From contig JAJEBR010000079.1 in the NCBI GenBank assembly GCA_022822445.1, positions 1-64,000 of the forward strand: DNA of 64,000 bases, in the 5' to 3' direction. The notes under the pieces are model-generated. The model ran no database searches, was not told the DNA's origin, and saw nothing but the letters and a program-made list of their open reading frames with translations. The stretch comes from Gemmatimonadota bacterium (GTDB lineage Bacteria; Gemmatimonadota; Gemmatimonadetes; Longimicrobiales; Gaopeijiaceae). This document shows, piece by piece, positions 8,975 through 16,147 of the stretch. The position numbers were made by a program, and so were the translations under genes. Each line of letters opens with the position of its first letter. Position 1 is the stretch's first letter.

Positions 8975-10123
8975 ATGCCCCCAACCTTCGACATGTCCCT
9001 CATCCAGCGCGGCGCCCGCCTTCGCCGCTCCCCCTACTTCGACGCCACGCTGGCGGCCGGCTGCCGGAGCTATACCGTCTACAATCACATGTTCCTCCCC
9101 ACCCGCTACGACGACCTCCACGCCGAATACGAGAAGCTGCTGAACGGCGTCACGGTGTGGGACGTCAGCGTCGAGCGGCAGGTCGAGATCACCGGGCCGG
9201 ACGCCTTCGAGTTCACCAACCTGCTCACTCCGCGCGACCTGTCGAAGTGCGCCGTCGGGCAGGGCAAGTACGTCCTGATCGGCGCCGACGACGGGGGCAT
9301 CGTGAACGACCCCGTCCTGCTCCGCCTGGGCGAGAATCACTTCTGGCTGGCGCTCGCGGACAGCGACGTGCTGCTGTACGCGAAGGGGGTCGCGCTGAAC
9401 TCGGGGCTCGATGTGCACATCTGCGAACCGGACGTATCGCCGATGCAGGTGCAGGGGCCGAAGTCGAAGGAAGTCGTCCGCAGACTCTTCGGGGACGACG
9501 TCCTGAAGCTGCGCTACTACTGGTTCCTGCAGACGGACCTGGACGGGATCCCGGTGGTGGTGACGCGCACCGGGTGGAGCGGCGAGGTCGGCTATGAGAT
9601 CTATCTGCGCGACGGAAGCCGGGGCGTCGAACTCTGGGACCGTGTGATGGAGGCGGGGCGCGACCTGGGGATTTCCCCCACCGGCCCGTCCGACATCCGC
9701 CGCATCGAGGCGGGGATTCTCAATTACGGGATCGACATGACGCTCGACAACAACCCGTACGAGGTCGGGCTGGGGTGGCAGGTGGATCATGACCAGGAGG
9801 GCGACTTCATCGGGCGCGAGGCGCTCGCGAGGATCGCCGCGGAGGGGCCCAAGCGGAAGCTTGCCGGCGTCGAGATCGGCGGCGATCCGCTGGACCTGAA
9901 CATGACGCGCTGGCCGGTGCAGCAGGGCGGCAGGGAGATCGGCGTGGTGACCTCCGCCGTCCATTCGCCGCGGCTGGGCCGGAACATCGGTTACGCGATG
10001 GTGCCCACCGCGGCGGCCGAGCCGGGAACGCGCCTGAGCGTGACCACGCCGGACGGCGAGCGCGATGCCACGGTGGTTCCGCGACCCTTCGTGGATCCGA
10101 ACAAGGAGATTCCGAAGTCTTAG
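8975..10123 (+). CDS. DmdA-like GcvT-family tetrahydrofolate-dependent demethylase
   Basis: A 382-residue GcvT-superfamily protein whose N-terminal third closely resembles dimethylsulfoniopropionate demethylase DmdA. The shared segments are a SYTVYNHM motif, WDVSVERQVEI, then LTPRDLSK and an ADSDVLLYAKG stretch. DmdA transfers a methyl group from DMSP to tetrahydrofolate. DmdA-like relatives with other substrates exist, so the substrate is open. ATG 8975 is chosen, and ATG 8993 is equally possible. Together with the GcvT-like gene at 3015 and the two flavoproteins it supports one-carbon metabolism of methylated compounds. No methylthio-propionate (dmdB/C/D) genes are nearby. Confidence 0.8.
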   Translation: MPPTFDMSLIQRGARLRRSPYFDATLAAGCRSYTVYNHMFLPTRYDDLHAEYEKLLNGVTVWDVSVERQVEITGPDAFEFTNLLTPRDLSKCAVGQGKYVLIGADDGGIVNDPVLLRLGENHFWLALADSDVLLYAKGVALNSGLDVHICEPDVSPMQVQGPKSKEVVRRLFGDDVLKLRYYWFLQTDLDGIPVVVTRTGWSGEVGYEIYLRDGSRGVELWDRVMEAGRDLGISPTGPSDIRRIEAGILNYGIDMTLDNNPYEVGLGWQVDHDQEGDFIGREALARIAAEGPKRKLAGVEIGGDPLDLNMTRWPVQQGGREIGVVTSAVHSPRLGRNIGYAMVPTAAAEPGTRLSVTTPDGERDATVVPRPFVDPNKEIPKS

Positions 10124-10850
10124 CAGCCCGTGGACAAAATCCCCCCGGCATTCGAGCGGCGATGCATCCGGCCTGGACGCTTCGCCTCGCCATTCGAAGA
10201 CGTAAAGAAAACATTACATTATGTCATGTTCAGCATACATCTGACCCCTCTAGGGCTGCACTCTGCGTTGCTCCTCAGCCCAATAGCGCTGCTATTGGCC
10301 CTTCGTCGCGCCTTGCCAGCCCGGCAAAGCACCTAAGGTCTGAATCACGGCAGGAAGTCGTCTAAAGTCAATCAGGACTGCACGATCTGCGTTGCCTGCC
10401 GTTGGGCTGGACCCTGCTGGACCGTGCCCCGATAGCGGGAAAAGCGGAATCGATTAGCGGGAATGTCTCCCGGAGCGGGGTCCCTGGCGGATTGGGTCAT
10501 GGCCGCCACTCGGCTCGACGGGATGCGCCACCGCTCCAACCGGGGCAACGAGACTCCAGCGAAGGAGGGAAACTCCTCCCCGGGCTCCTCTGGAGGGGTG
10601 GCAAACAGGTCCCTCCGGATTTCGTCGGACGTCGGCCGCGCTCTGGTGCCAAGGGGGACGAATGCGACGCAGACGCGAGGCGTCAGATCAGTTGAGTTGA
10701 GTTGGCGAACGACCCCACCTCCGAGTGTCAAGGCAGCACCCGCACGGTGGCCGGAGAGGAGGTTTCGTCTTAGTATGACTGACGTGTTTGGGAACCCCGC
10801 CAAACCTCGGAGCCGACGTTGGTTGATCCTGCATCCACACAACAGCACCA
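10124..10850. other. 727-bp region without a recognisable gene
   Basis: It holds regulatory site B (10199-10241) and a perfect 8-bp hairpin (CCAATAGC, 3-nt loop, GCTATTGG) at 10280-10298. The rest contains only short open frames. A 159-residue minus-strand frame at 10372-10851 has no family-like features. The composition changes here to fewer G/C-ending codons, marking the probable left side of the island carrying the integrase. It may be eroded coding sequence. Confidence 0.5.
10199..10241 (+). promoter_or_regulatory. 43-bp symmetric promoter/operator element, site B (no gene attached)
   Basis: Matches the six-copy pattern fully: GTA at 10202, TTACA at 10214, TGTCA at 10222 and TAC at 10236, with ATTACA and TACATC boxes 17 bp apart. 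It lies 75 bp after the DmdA-like stop. Downstream on the plus strand there is no coding sequence until 10851, so its original target gene may have been lost when the island inserted, or it may drive an unannotated RNA. Confidence 0.65.
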
Positions 10851-11564
10851 ATGACCGATTCCAACCCGGTCCGGGTTCAGTGCCGCGATTTGTCGATTGG
10901 ATACCGTTGCGACCGGCCCGTCCTCAGGGGGCTCAACCTCGATGTCGTGCCCGGTGACGTACTCGCGATCATCGGCCCCAACGGGTCCGGCAAGACGACC
11001 CTCATGCTCACGCTAATGGGGATTCTGGAGCCTCTCAGCGGCGAGGTCTCGATCGCCGGGCTATCCCCTTCGGACTACAGACGGCGATATGGCGTTGGTT
11101 ACCTCGCCGAAGCCACCCACATGCCCGAAGGTTGGCGCTGTGACGGGATTCTCACTGTGGCGGCGACCGCTGCCGGACCGGGTTCCGATGCTTCGAACGC
11201 CCTCAGGCTTGCTGGCGTCGACTACGCGACCAACGTCCCGGTCAGCACTCTCTCCAAGGGGATGGGACGCCGTCTGGCGCTGGCCGTGGCACTAATGGGA
11301 CCGACCAGACTGCTCATTCTCGACGAGCCAGAATCGGGGCTTGACCCGCGCCAACGACACCGTCTGCGGCGGCGGATCCGAGCGCTTCGTACCAGCATGA
11401 CCATCTTGGTAGCCAGTCACGACCTCGGCGAACTCGCCTTGATGAGCGACCACGTCCTTCTGGTCGACCAAGGATGCGGAAGGCTTGTTGAGCACCCCGA
11501 AGGCGGGTTCACCCGCGACTTCTTGGAACGGGAGTTCCTCGGGCTTGGGGTGGCGGCGTCATGA
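10851..11564 (+). CDS. ABC transporter ATP-binding protein
   Basis: A 237-residue ABC ATPase with every expected motif: Walker A GPNGSGKTT, signature LSKGMGRR (a degenerate LSGGQ), Walker B LLILDEP with a D-loop, and an H-loop in ASHDL. It resembles the ATPases of export-type (CcmA/Nod/bacitracin-like) two-component transporters. The following permease overlaps its stop codon (ATGA), so the two form one exporter. The substrate cannot be inferred. The pair sits in an island with an integrase and is probably acquired. Confidence 0.93.
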   Translation: MTDSNPVRVQCRDLSIGYRCDRPVLRGLNLDVVPGDVLAIIGPNGSGKTTLMLTLMGILEPLSGEVSIAGLSPSDYRRRYGVGYLAEATHMPEGWRCDGILTVAATAAGPGSDASNALRLAGVDYATNVPVSTLSKGMGRRLALAVALMGPTRLLILDEPESGLDPRQRHRLRRRIRALRTSMTILVASHDLGELALMSDHVLLVDQGCGRLVEHPEGGFTRDFLEREFLGLGVAAS

Positions 11565-12403
11565 CGATTGCCAAGGAAACGCTCAAGCACCTAATCCGCC
11601 GTAAGTGGAAGCTCCCTGCGACCGTGTTTCTGAGCGGTCTCGGGCTGGTGATGTTGGCCCATTTGTTCGATGTCGCGGGAATCCTCGACCAACGGGACGC
11701 GGCCTTCGCGGCGATCCGCGAGAGCACGGAGCCGCCGTCATCCGAGCAGATTGCGGCGGTGAGCCGCGGTCGGGGAGTGCTCACCTTCTTTGGGGTGCTG
11801 GATACGTTTTTCCTAGTGGGTCCCGTCCTGGTCGGCCTCCTCCTGCCGGGTGGCGTCGTGGCAAACGAGCGGCAGAGCGGTGCAATCATGCTCTGGGCCC
11901 AGCATCCGATGCCGCTCAGTCGTTTCTACATGCAACGCTACTTGGGCACTCAGATCGCGAACATAGCCGCGCAGGCCCTGATCGGCATTCCCGTGGGCAT
12001 CGCTCTTACTCTGCCGCCCGACCTCGTCACGTTGACGGACCGTTTCCCGGAATTCTGCGTCCAAGGACTCTTGGGTTGCGCGATTAGCTTCGCGGTGACC
12101 TCCCTCGGTGTCCGGCGAGCAGCTTTTTGGGTGCTCGCCTACTACGCGGCGTCGAATTGGATTCATGGCTTGGCGCTGAGGGCCGGGGTGGCGGACACAC
12201 CGGGCTCACTGGCAACCGGACTCGACGTGGTGCTGTTTGCGCTGTTCCCCGTACCTGCGGTCCGAGCCTTCGTTTCCGGCATCGAGTCGGGCGTCACGTG
12301 GGATTGGCCCGCCGCCACAACGGTGCTGGCTCACTTTGCCCTCTGGACGATAGTCGCTTGGCTGGGGTTGCGGAGGCTTGACCGGAAGCCACTCCCGCTT
12401 TAG
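11561..12403 (+). CDS. ABC transporter permease
   Basis: A 280-residue integral membrane protein of the ABC-2 export type. A cytoplasmic basic N-terminus is followed by a membrane segment near residues 22-42, a periplasmic stretch of about 45 residues, and about five further hydrophobic segments ending near the C-terminus. It contains the ABC-2-like ANERQSGAIMLW loop after the second membrane segment. Its start overlaps the ATPase stop, indicating translational coupling. Confidence 0.88.
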   Translation: MTIAKETLKHLIRRKWKLPATVFLSGLGLVMLAHLFDVAGILDQRDAAFAAIRESTEPPSSEQIAAVSRGRGVLTFFGVLDTFFLVGPVLVGLLLPGGVVANERQSGAIMLWAQHPMPLSRFYMQRYLGTQIANIAAQALIGIPVGIALTLPPDLVTLTDRFPEFCVQGLLGCAISFAVTSLGVRRAAFWVLAYYAASNWIHGLALRAGVADTPGSLATGLDVVLFALFPVPAVRAFVSGIESGVTWDWPAATTVLAHFALWTIVAWLGLRRLDRKPLPL

Positions 12404-12420
12404 AGTCCAGATCACCATTC

Positions 12421-12447
12421 AGTACGGTTCCGGGAGCAGGCCGTACT
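12421..12447. terminator. hairpin after ABC transporter genes
   Basis: A 7-bp perfect inverted repeat (AGTACGG at 12421, CCGTACT at 12441) with a 13-nt loop lies 17 bp after the permease stop and 45 bp before the next start. It has no T-tract, so it could be a weak or Rho-assisted terminator, an mRNA stabiliser, or a regulator-binding dyad. Confidence 0.35.
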
Positions 12448-12491
12448 CGGACCGTCTTTCAGCGGTCACATGCAATCTGGAGGTGACTCAC

Positions 12492-13499
12492 ATGAGCCTG
12501 TTGCTGAGCGCTGCTGCTGTAGCCCAACTGTGTACGGGCTGCGACGTGTCCTTCGAGGCCTTGGATACGCTAGGGGCGTCGGACGATCCCGCAGGTGTCG
12601 GAATGATCGCGGATGTCCTGAGGATCGGGGATAAAGGCTACCTCGTGAGTTCCGAAGTCTTGGGCGGTGTGGTGATCGTCTACGATACGGCGGGGAGCTA
12701 CAAACGGGAGTTGACCCAGCTCGGTGACGGGCCGGGAGAACTTCGAGGACCACCGAGGTTCGCGTTGGGTACTGGCGGAATCGCGCTTCAGGAGAGATTC
12801 GCCGCCGATTTGCACCTGTTTTCGAGCAACCTCGACTTCAGAAAGACGATCAGGTTACCTGGGGCTGGCGGATCGGTCCGGGGGGATCCGTTGACTGGGG
12901 GTTGGCTCGTGAGCTACTCCTTCGGCGGTGCTGGGGCCGATCCGGGCATCCTCCTCCTTGACCAAAGCGGAGATGTTATCCGTACGATGAAGCCCGGTGC
13001 GGAATCCTCCAGCCTGAGTGGCCCCACGGGCGACATGATCCGTGACGCGGATGGCACGATATGGATCGTCTCAGTGACGGGGACGCTCGAAGCCTTCGAC
13101 CAAGACCTCGGACTCTTGGGTTCCCTCCAACTGGAACTGCCCGGAATGGACGCCTGGGACCCCAGCACGGGACCTGCCGCTCCGCCAGCAATGGTCACTG
13201 ACGTCCATCTCGCCCCCGACGGTGCGGGCGTTTGGGTTTTCGCGCTCGCGCCCGTGGTTAGCCCGAATGAGCTTCGGAACCAGCAGTCCGCCTTCCCAGC
13301 CATCGACCAGTTATTCGACAGTTTCGTCTACTCGGTCGCCTTGGACTCGGAGGGCCTCAGTCTTGTGGGAACGGATCGGTTCGACACGTTGGTGCGTCCG
13401 TTACGTGATGGGGACTTGGCGTTCGATATGGTCGACACGCCAGAAGGAGACCGACGGGTCCGCGTCGGACGACTGCGCTTCACAGGCCCCGGTCGCTGA
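12492..13499 (+). CDS. six-bladed beta-propeller protein, exported
   Basis: A 335-residue propeller-type protein. The start at 12492 has a good Shine-Dalgarno (GGAGG, 8 nt upstream) and gives MSLLLSAAAVAQLC, a short signal-like segment. An upstream in-frame start at 12378 would add 38 unrelated residues. The family hallmark appears as LGDGPGELRG near residue 80, and Asp/Gly-rich blade repeats follow. It is one of six family members in the window, and the only one lying in the island next to an exporter and integrase. Function is unknown; a periplasmic binding or sensing role is an inference. Confidence 0.75.
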   Translation: MSLLLSAAAVAQLCTGCDVSFEALDTLGASDDPAGVGMIADVLRIGDKGYLVSSEVLGGVVIVYDTAGSYKRELTQLGDGPGELRGPPRFALGTGGIALQERFAADLHLFSSNLDFRKTIRLPGAGGSVRGDPLTGGWLVSYSFGGAGADPGILLLDQSGDVIRTMKPGAESSSLSGPTGDMIRDADGTIWIVSVTGTLEAFDQDLGLLGSLQLELPGMDAWDPSTGPAAPPAMVTDVHLAPDGAGVWVFALAPVVSPNELRNQQSAFPAIDQLFDSFVYSVALDSEGLSLVGTDRFDTLVRPLRDGDLAFDMVDTPEGDRRVRVGRLRFTGPGR

Positions 13500-13811
13500 G
13501 GAGGGCAAGGACCGTCACCCTTGTCCGGGTGGGGCCCACTGGGGTGGCGGTCGCTCCTCGCCGTTCGCGCGGTCGCCGATCAAGAGGCCGAGAAGCTTGC
13601 CGGGGCGGACTGATTCCAGCCGCCGGGTTCGGGCGGCGGGCGGAAGCGTGTCGCCGGGCGTCTGGATGGGGCTGGCTTGAGCCACGCTAAGGTGTCTAAG
13701 CCAGCCTACCCGCCGTGGCCACGCTCCGCGTGTCCCGGCGGGGCTGACAAGGGGGCTGCGCCCCTGTGACCCCCAACTGCAAAACGTCGCGTCGCGAGCG
13801 AAGTGGCCAGT
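13500..13811. other. non-coding region with strong hairpins
   Basis: Lies between the convergent propeller gene and the HU-like gene. It contains an imperfect hairpin at 13709-13742 (CCCGCCG with CGGCGGG, plus an inner CACGC/GCGTG stem) and a small GC hairpin at 13752-13764 (GGGGC, 3-nt loop, GCCCC). Both could terminate transcription from either side. Apparent open frames here have no coding character. Confidence 0.5.
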
Positions 13812-14144
13812 CTATGGCCGGTCAATGGCCCCCAAGGGTTCTCCCGCGACCGCCACGCCGCAGCCTCGCTCCACCCGGCTGCGGAGGTGCCTTGACGGTT
13901 TGAACACCGGCACATCCCGGGCCGGAACCTCGACCGCCTCTCCGGTTCGGGGATTGCGACCCGTGCGGGCCTTGCGGTGCCTCACCTTGAAGGTGCCGAA
14001 GCCCCGAAGCTTGATGCCGTCGCCTCGGGCGAGCGCCTCCGTCAAGGCATTGAGGAAGGCGTCGACCATCAGCCCGCATTCCCTCTTGGTGACGCTCGGT
14101 CCGACCGCGTCGGCGACCTGCTCAACGAGTTCGGCTTTGGTCAT
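13812..14144 (-). CDS. HU/IHF-family DNA-binding protein
   Basis: A 110-residue nucleoid-type protein that bends DNA. The first 90 residues match the HU/IHF fold: MTKAELVEQVADAVG at the start, a LRGFGTFKVRHRKARTGRNP beta-arm region with the conserved GRNP tip, and a VPVFKPSRHLRSRV C-terminal helix. A tail of about 16 residues beyond the normal length is unusual. The ATG at 14144 has a strong GAGGAG site. Next to a tyrosine integrase, an IHF-like accessory role in recombination is plausible but not shown. Confidence 0.9.
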   Translation of the reverse strand: MTKAELVEQVADAVGPSVTKRECGLMVDAFLNALTEALARGDGIKLRGFGTFKVRHRKARTGRNPRTGEAVEVPARDVPVFKPSRHLRSRVERGCGVAVAGEPLGAIDRP

Positions 14145-14784
14145 CCTGTTCTCCTCGCGCGAAGTGTGGCCGAGTCCTGCCGCTTCAGTATGATAAACCT
14201 GGGGCGCGACCCACGGCGGCTGGTCCCACCGACCGCGCCAAGGCGATGCCGTGCCCCGATTGGCGCTGGCGGAAGCAGACATCCTCCTCGCTTCAGGACG
14301 GTGGTCCGTCGCGGCTGACCTATGGCCTTCCCGCATGGGATTGGTGGCCCGGAGCGACCCGCCGCGGAGGTTGGGATGGATTGCACGTCCCAACCTCCGC
14401 AGATGCCACGGCAGGCATCGAAAAAGGGGGGTCGCTCCGGTCACGGCCTCCGGTTCCCGCGCGGCGCAGCCGCCCCGTAGGCCGTGATGCAACCGAAAGC
14501 CGGACAACGACATGCGGAGTCGCGGAGGTGCACATCCGAACTGCGGTATCGCGCACATGCACGTCATTTCACATGTGCGGTCCCCGCACGGCCCCGGACG
14601 GATCCGGCAACGGCTTCCTGAAGCCGTGGTGCGCGCCACCCTCCCAGCGACCCCGATCACGCGCTTGAACCGCTTCCTTCCGGACGGACCGGACCGCTCC
14701 GACGACCTGCCACTGGCCAAACACCCCTTCCTCGGCGACATTTCGTTCGCGCAGATCGTGCAGTCCATCTTCGAAAGGAATCGA
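14145..14784. other. 640-bp region without a protein gene between HU-like gene and integrase
   Basis: No coding sequence is supported. An in-frame upstream extension of the integrase frame (from 14512) has no family resemblance and lacks a ribosome site. The region is dominated by inverted repeats: the folded block at 14349-14487 and a separate 8-bp hairpin at 14552-14579 (CGCACATG with CATGTGCG). These may be recombination sites, a structured RNA, or both. Confidence 0.6.
14349..14487. ncRNA. predicted multi-stem folded element, strand unknown
   Basis: Four perfect stems nest into a compact structure. The outer stem pairs 14349-14360 (CCGGAGCGACCC) with 14429-14440. Inside it are a 13-bp hairpin (GCGGAGGTTGGGA at 14364-14376 with 14388-14400, 11-nt loop) and a 6-bp hairpin (GATGCC at 14402 with GGCATC at 14414). 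Directly after comes a 9-bp stem (TCACGGCCT at 14441 with AGGCCGTGA at 14479) enclosing a GCGGC/GCCGC hairpin. This resembles a structured RNA or a cruciform recombination or replication site. No known RNA family is recognised. Confidence 0.5.
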
Positions 14785-15948
14785 ATGATGGCACGCACGA
14801 GAAGAAGCCGCCGGAGCTACGGCGCCGGCGAGTGGGGCCGGAACCGCGTGAGGGTGTTCCCCGACGCCAAGACCGGCCTGTACCAGATTGAGTGGCGAGA
14901 GAACGGGCGCAGGCTCACCCGGTCGCTCAAACACCGCGATTGGAGGCGCGCGAAGCGGCAGGCGGACGAGTTCGCCGCCGGGTTCGCCGGACCCGAGATC
15001 GGGGGTGGGGCCGAAGCCAAGCCCGAGCCGCTCACGCTGGAGAAGCTGTTTGACACCTACGGTGAGGAGGTGACGCCCACCAAGGGCGCGCATTCGCGGG
15101 GGCACGACCGGGCCGCCATGCAGATGTTTCTCCGGTTTTTCGGACGGAACCGCGATCCGGCCACCCTGTCCCGGCGCGACTGGGATCGGTTCATCCGGGC
15201 GAGACGGGCGGGCAGGACGGGACCGAGCGGACGGCCCGTGTCGGATCGAACAGTCGAATACGACCTCAAGTTCCTGATCGCGGTCCTGAATTGGGCTGCG
15301 AAGTCCCGCGACGAGCGGGGCCGGTTGTTGCTTGACCGGAATCCGCTCAGGGGGCTCAGGACCCCCACGGAGAAGAACCCGACCCGGATAGTGCTCGCGG
15401 AGGATGAGTATCGGGCGCTCCTGAAGGTGTCGCACCGCGTGGACTGGCGGTTCCGCGTCGCCCTCGTGCTCGCGCACGAAACCGGCCACCGGATCGGCGC
15501 GATCCGCCAGCTTCGGTGGTTCGACATCGACTTCGAGGGCAGGACGATCCTCTGGCGGGCCGAACACGACAAATCCGGCTACGAGCACGTCACGCCCGTC
15601 ACCGACGAGGCCCTCGACACGCTGACGGAGGTGCGGGCGATGAATCCCGCAACCGGGGAGGCTCCGGTGCTGCCCGCGCCGAGGAATCCGGTGGCGGTTG
15701 TGGGTGCCGCGCGGTTGCACGCTTGGTGGCAGAAGGCCCAGATTCTTGCGGGACTGGAGCCGAGGCCCGGCCGGGGTTGGCACTCGCTGAGGCGGAAGTT
15801 TGCCAGCGACCTGATGGACCAGCCGCTGAAGGTGCTCTGCCAACTCGGCGGCTGGAAGACGGCGAAGACGGTCCTTCGGTGCTATCAGCGGGCCGACGAG
15901 GGACAGCTTCGGAAGGCTCTGGAAGACCGCCGCCGGGCTCGCGGCTGA
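14785..15948 (+). CDS. tyrosine recombinase (integrase)
   Basis: A 387-residue tyrosine recombinase. An N-terminal Arm-type/SAM-like DNA-binding half (residues 1-200) precedes the catalytic domain, which shows R236 (GHRIGAIRQLRW), the beta-hairpin lysine in EHDKSGYEH, H333 and R336 in WHSLRR, a Trp in LGGWKTAK in place of the second His, and nucleophile Y367. All catalytic positions are present, so it should be active. ATG 14785 has an AGGA site 5 nt upstream. It lies at one edge of the 10.2-16.1 kb island, as integrases usually do. No attachment-site repeats were identified by eye. Confidence 0.93.
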   Translation: MMARTRRSRRSYGAGEWGRNRVRVFPDAKTGLYQIEWRENGRRLTRSLKHRDWRRAKRQADEFAAGFAGPEIGGGAEAKPEPLTLEKLFDTYGEEVTPTKGAHSRGHDRAAMQMFLRFFGRNRDPATLSRRDWDRFIRARRAGRTGPSGRPVSDRTVEYDLKFLIAVLNWAAKSRDERGRLLLDRNPLRGLRTPTEKNPTRIVLAEDEYRALLKVSHRVDWRFRVALVLAHETGHRIGAIRQLRWFDIDFEGRTILWRAEHDKSGYEHVTPVTDEALDTLTEVRAMNPATGEAPVLPAPRNPVAVVGAARLHAWWQKAQILAGLEPRPGRGWHSLRRKFASDLMDQPLKVLCQLGGWKTAKTVLRCYQRADEGQLRKALEDRRRARG

Positions 15949-16147
15949 AATCGAGAATGGCGGGAGTCAAACAGCGGGAATCCGGGCTGCCGAACACGCA
16001 ACTACAAGCACCACAAGAAGATGCCGACCAAAACGCTCATGCCAGCCCGGCGCCTCGCCGCTCTCGGTGCTCGCGGGGCTTTATCCACGGACTGCTAGCG
16101 GGCCCGGACCAACGCCGGGCGGCGCCAGCCCGATCGGGAGGCACTCC

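Noticed and set aside
10372-10851. 159-residue minus-strand frame in the gene-free gap
   Set aside because: No signal, motif or ribosome site, and coding character is weak on both strands.
14349-14440. tRNA or integron attC site
   Set aside because: The stems do not give a tRNA cloverleaf with anticodon and CCA-type acceptor, and the conserved attC core triplets are not evident.
14512-14784. N-terminal extension of the integrase
   Set aside because: The extension crosses hairpins and lacks resemblance to integrases; ATG 14785 has a proper ribosome site.
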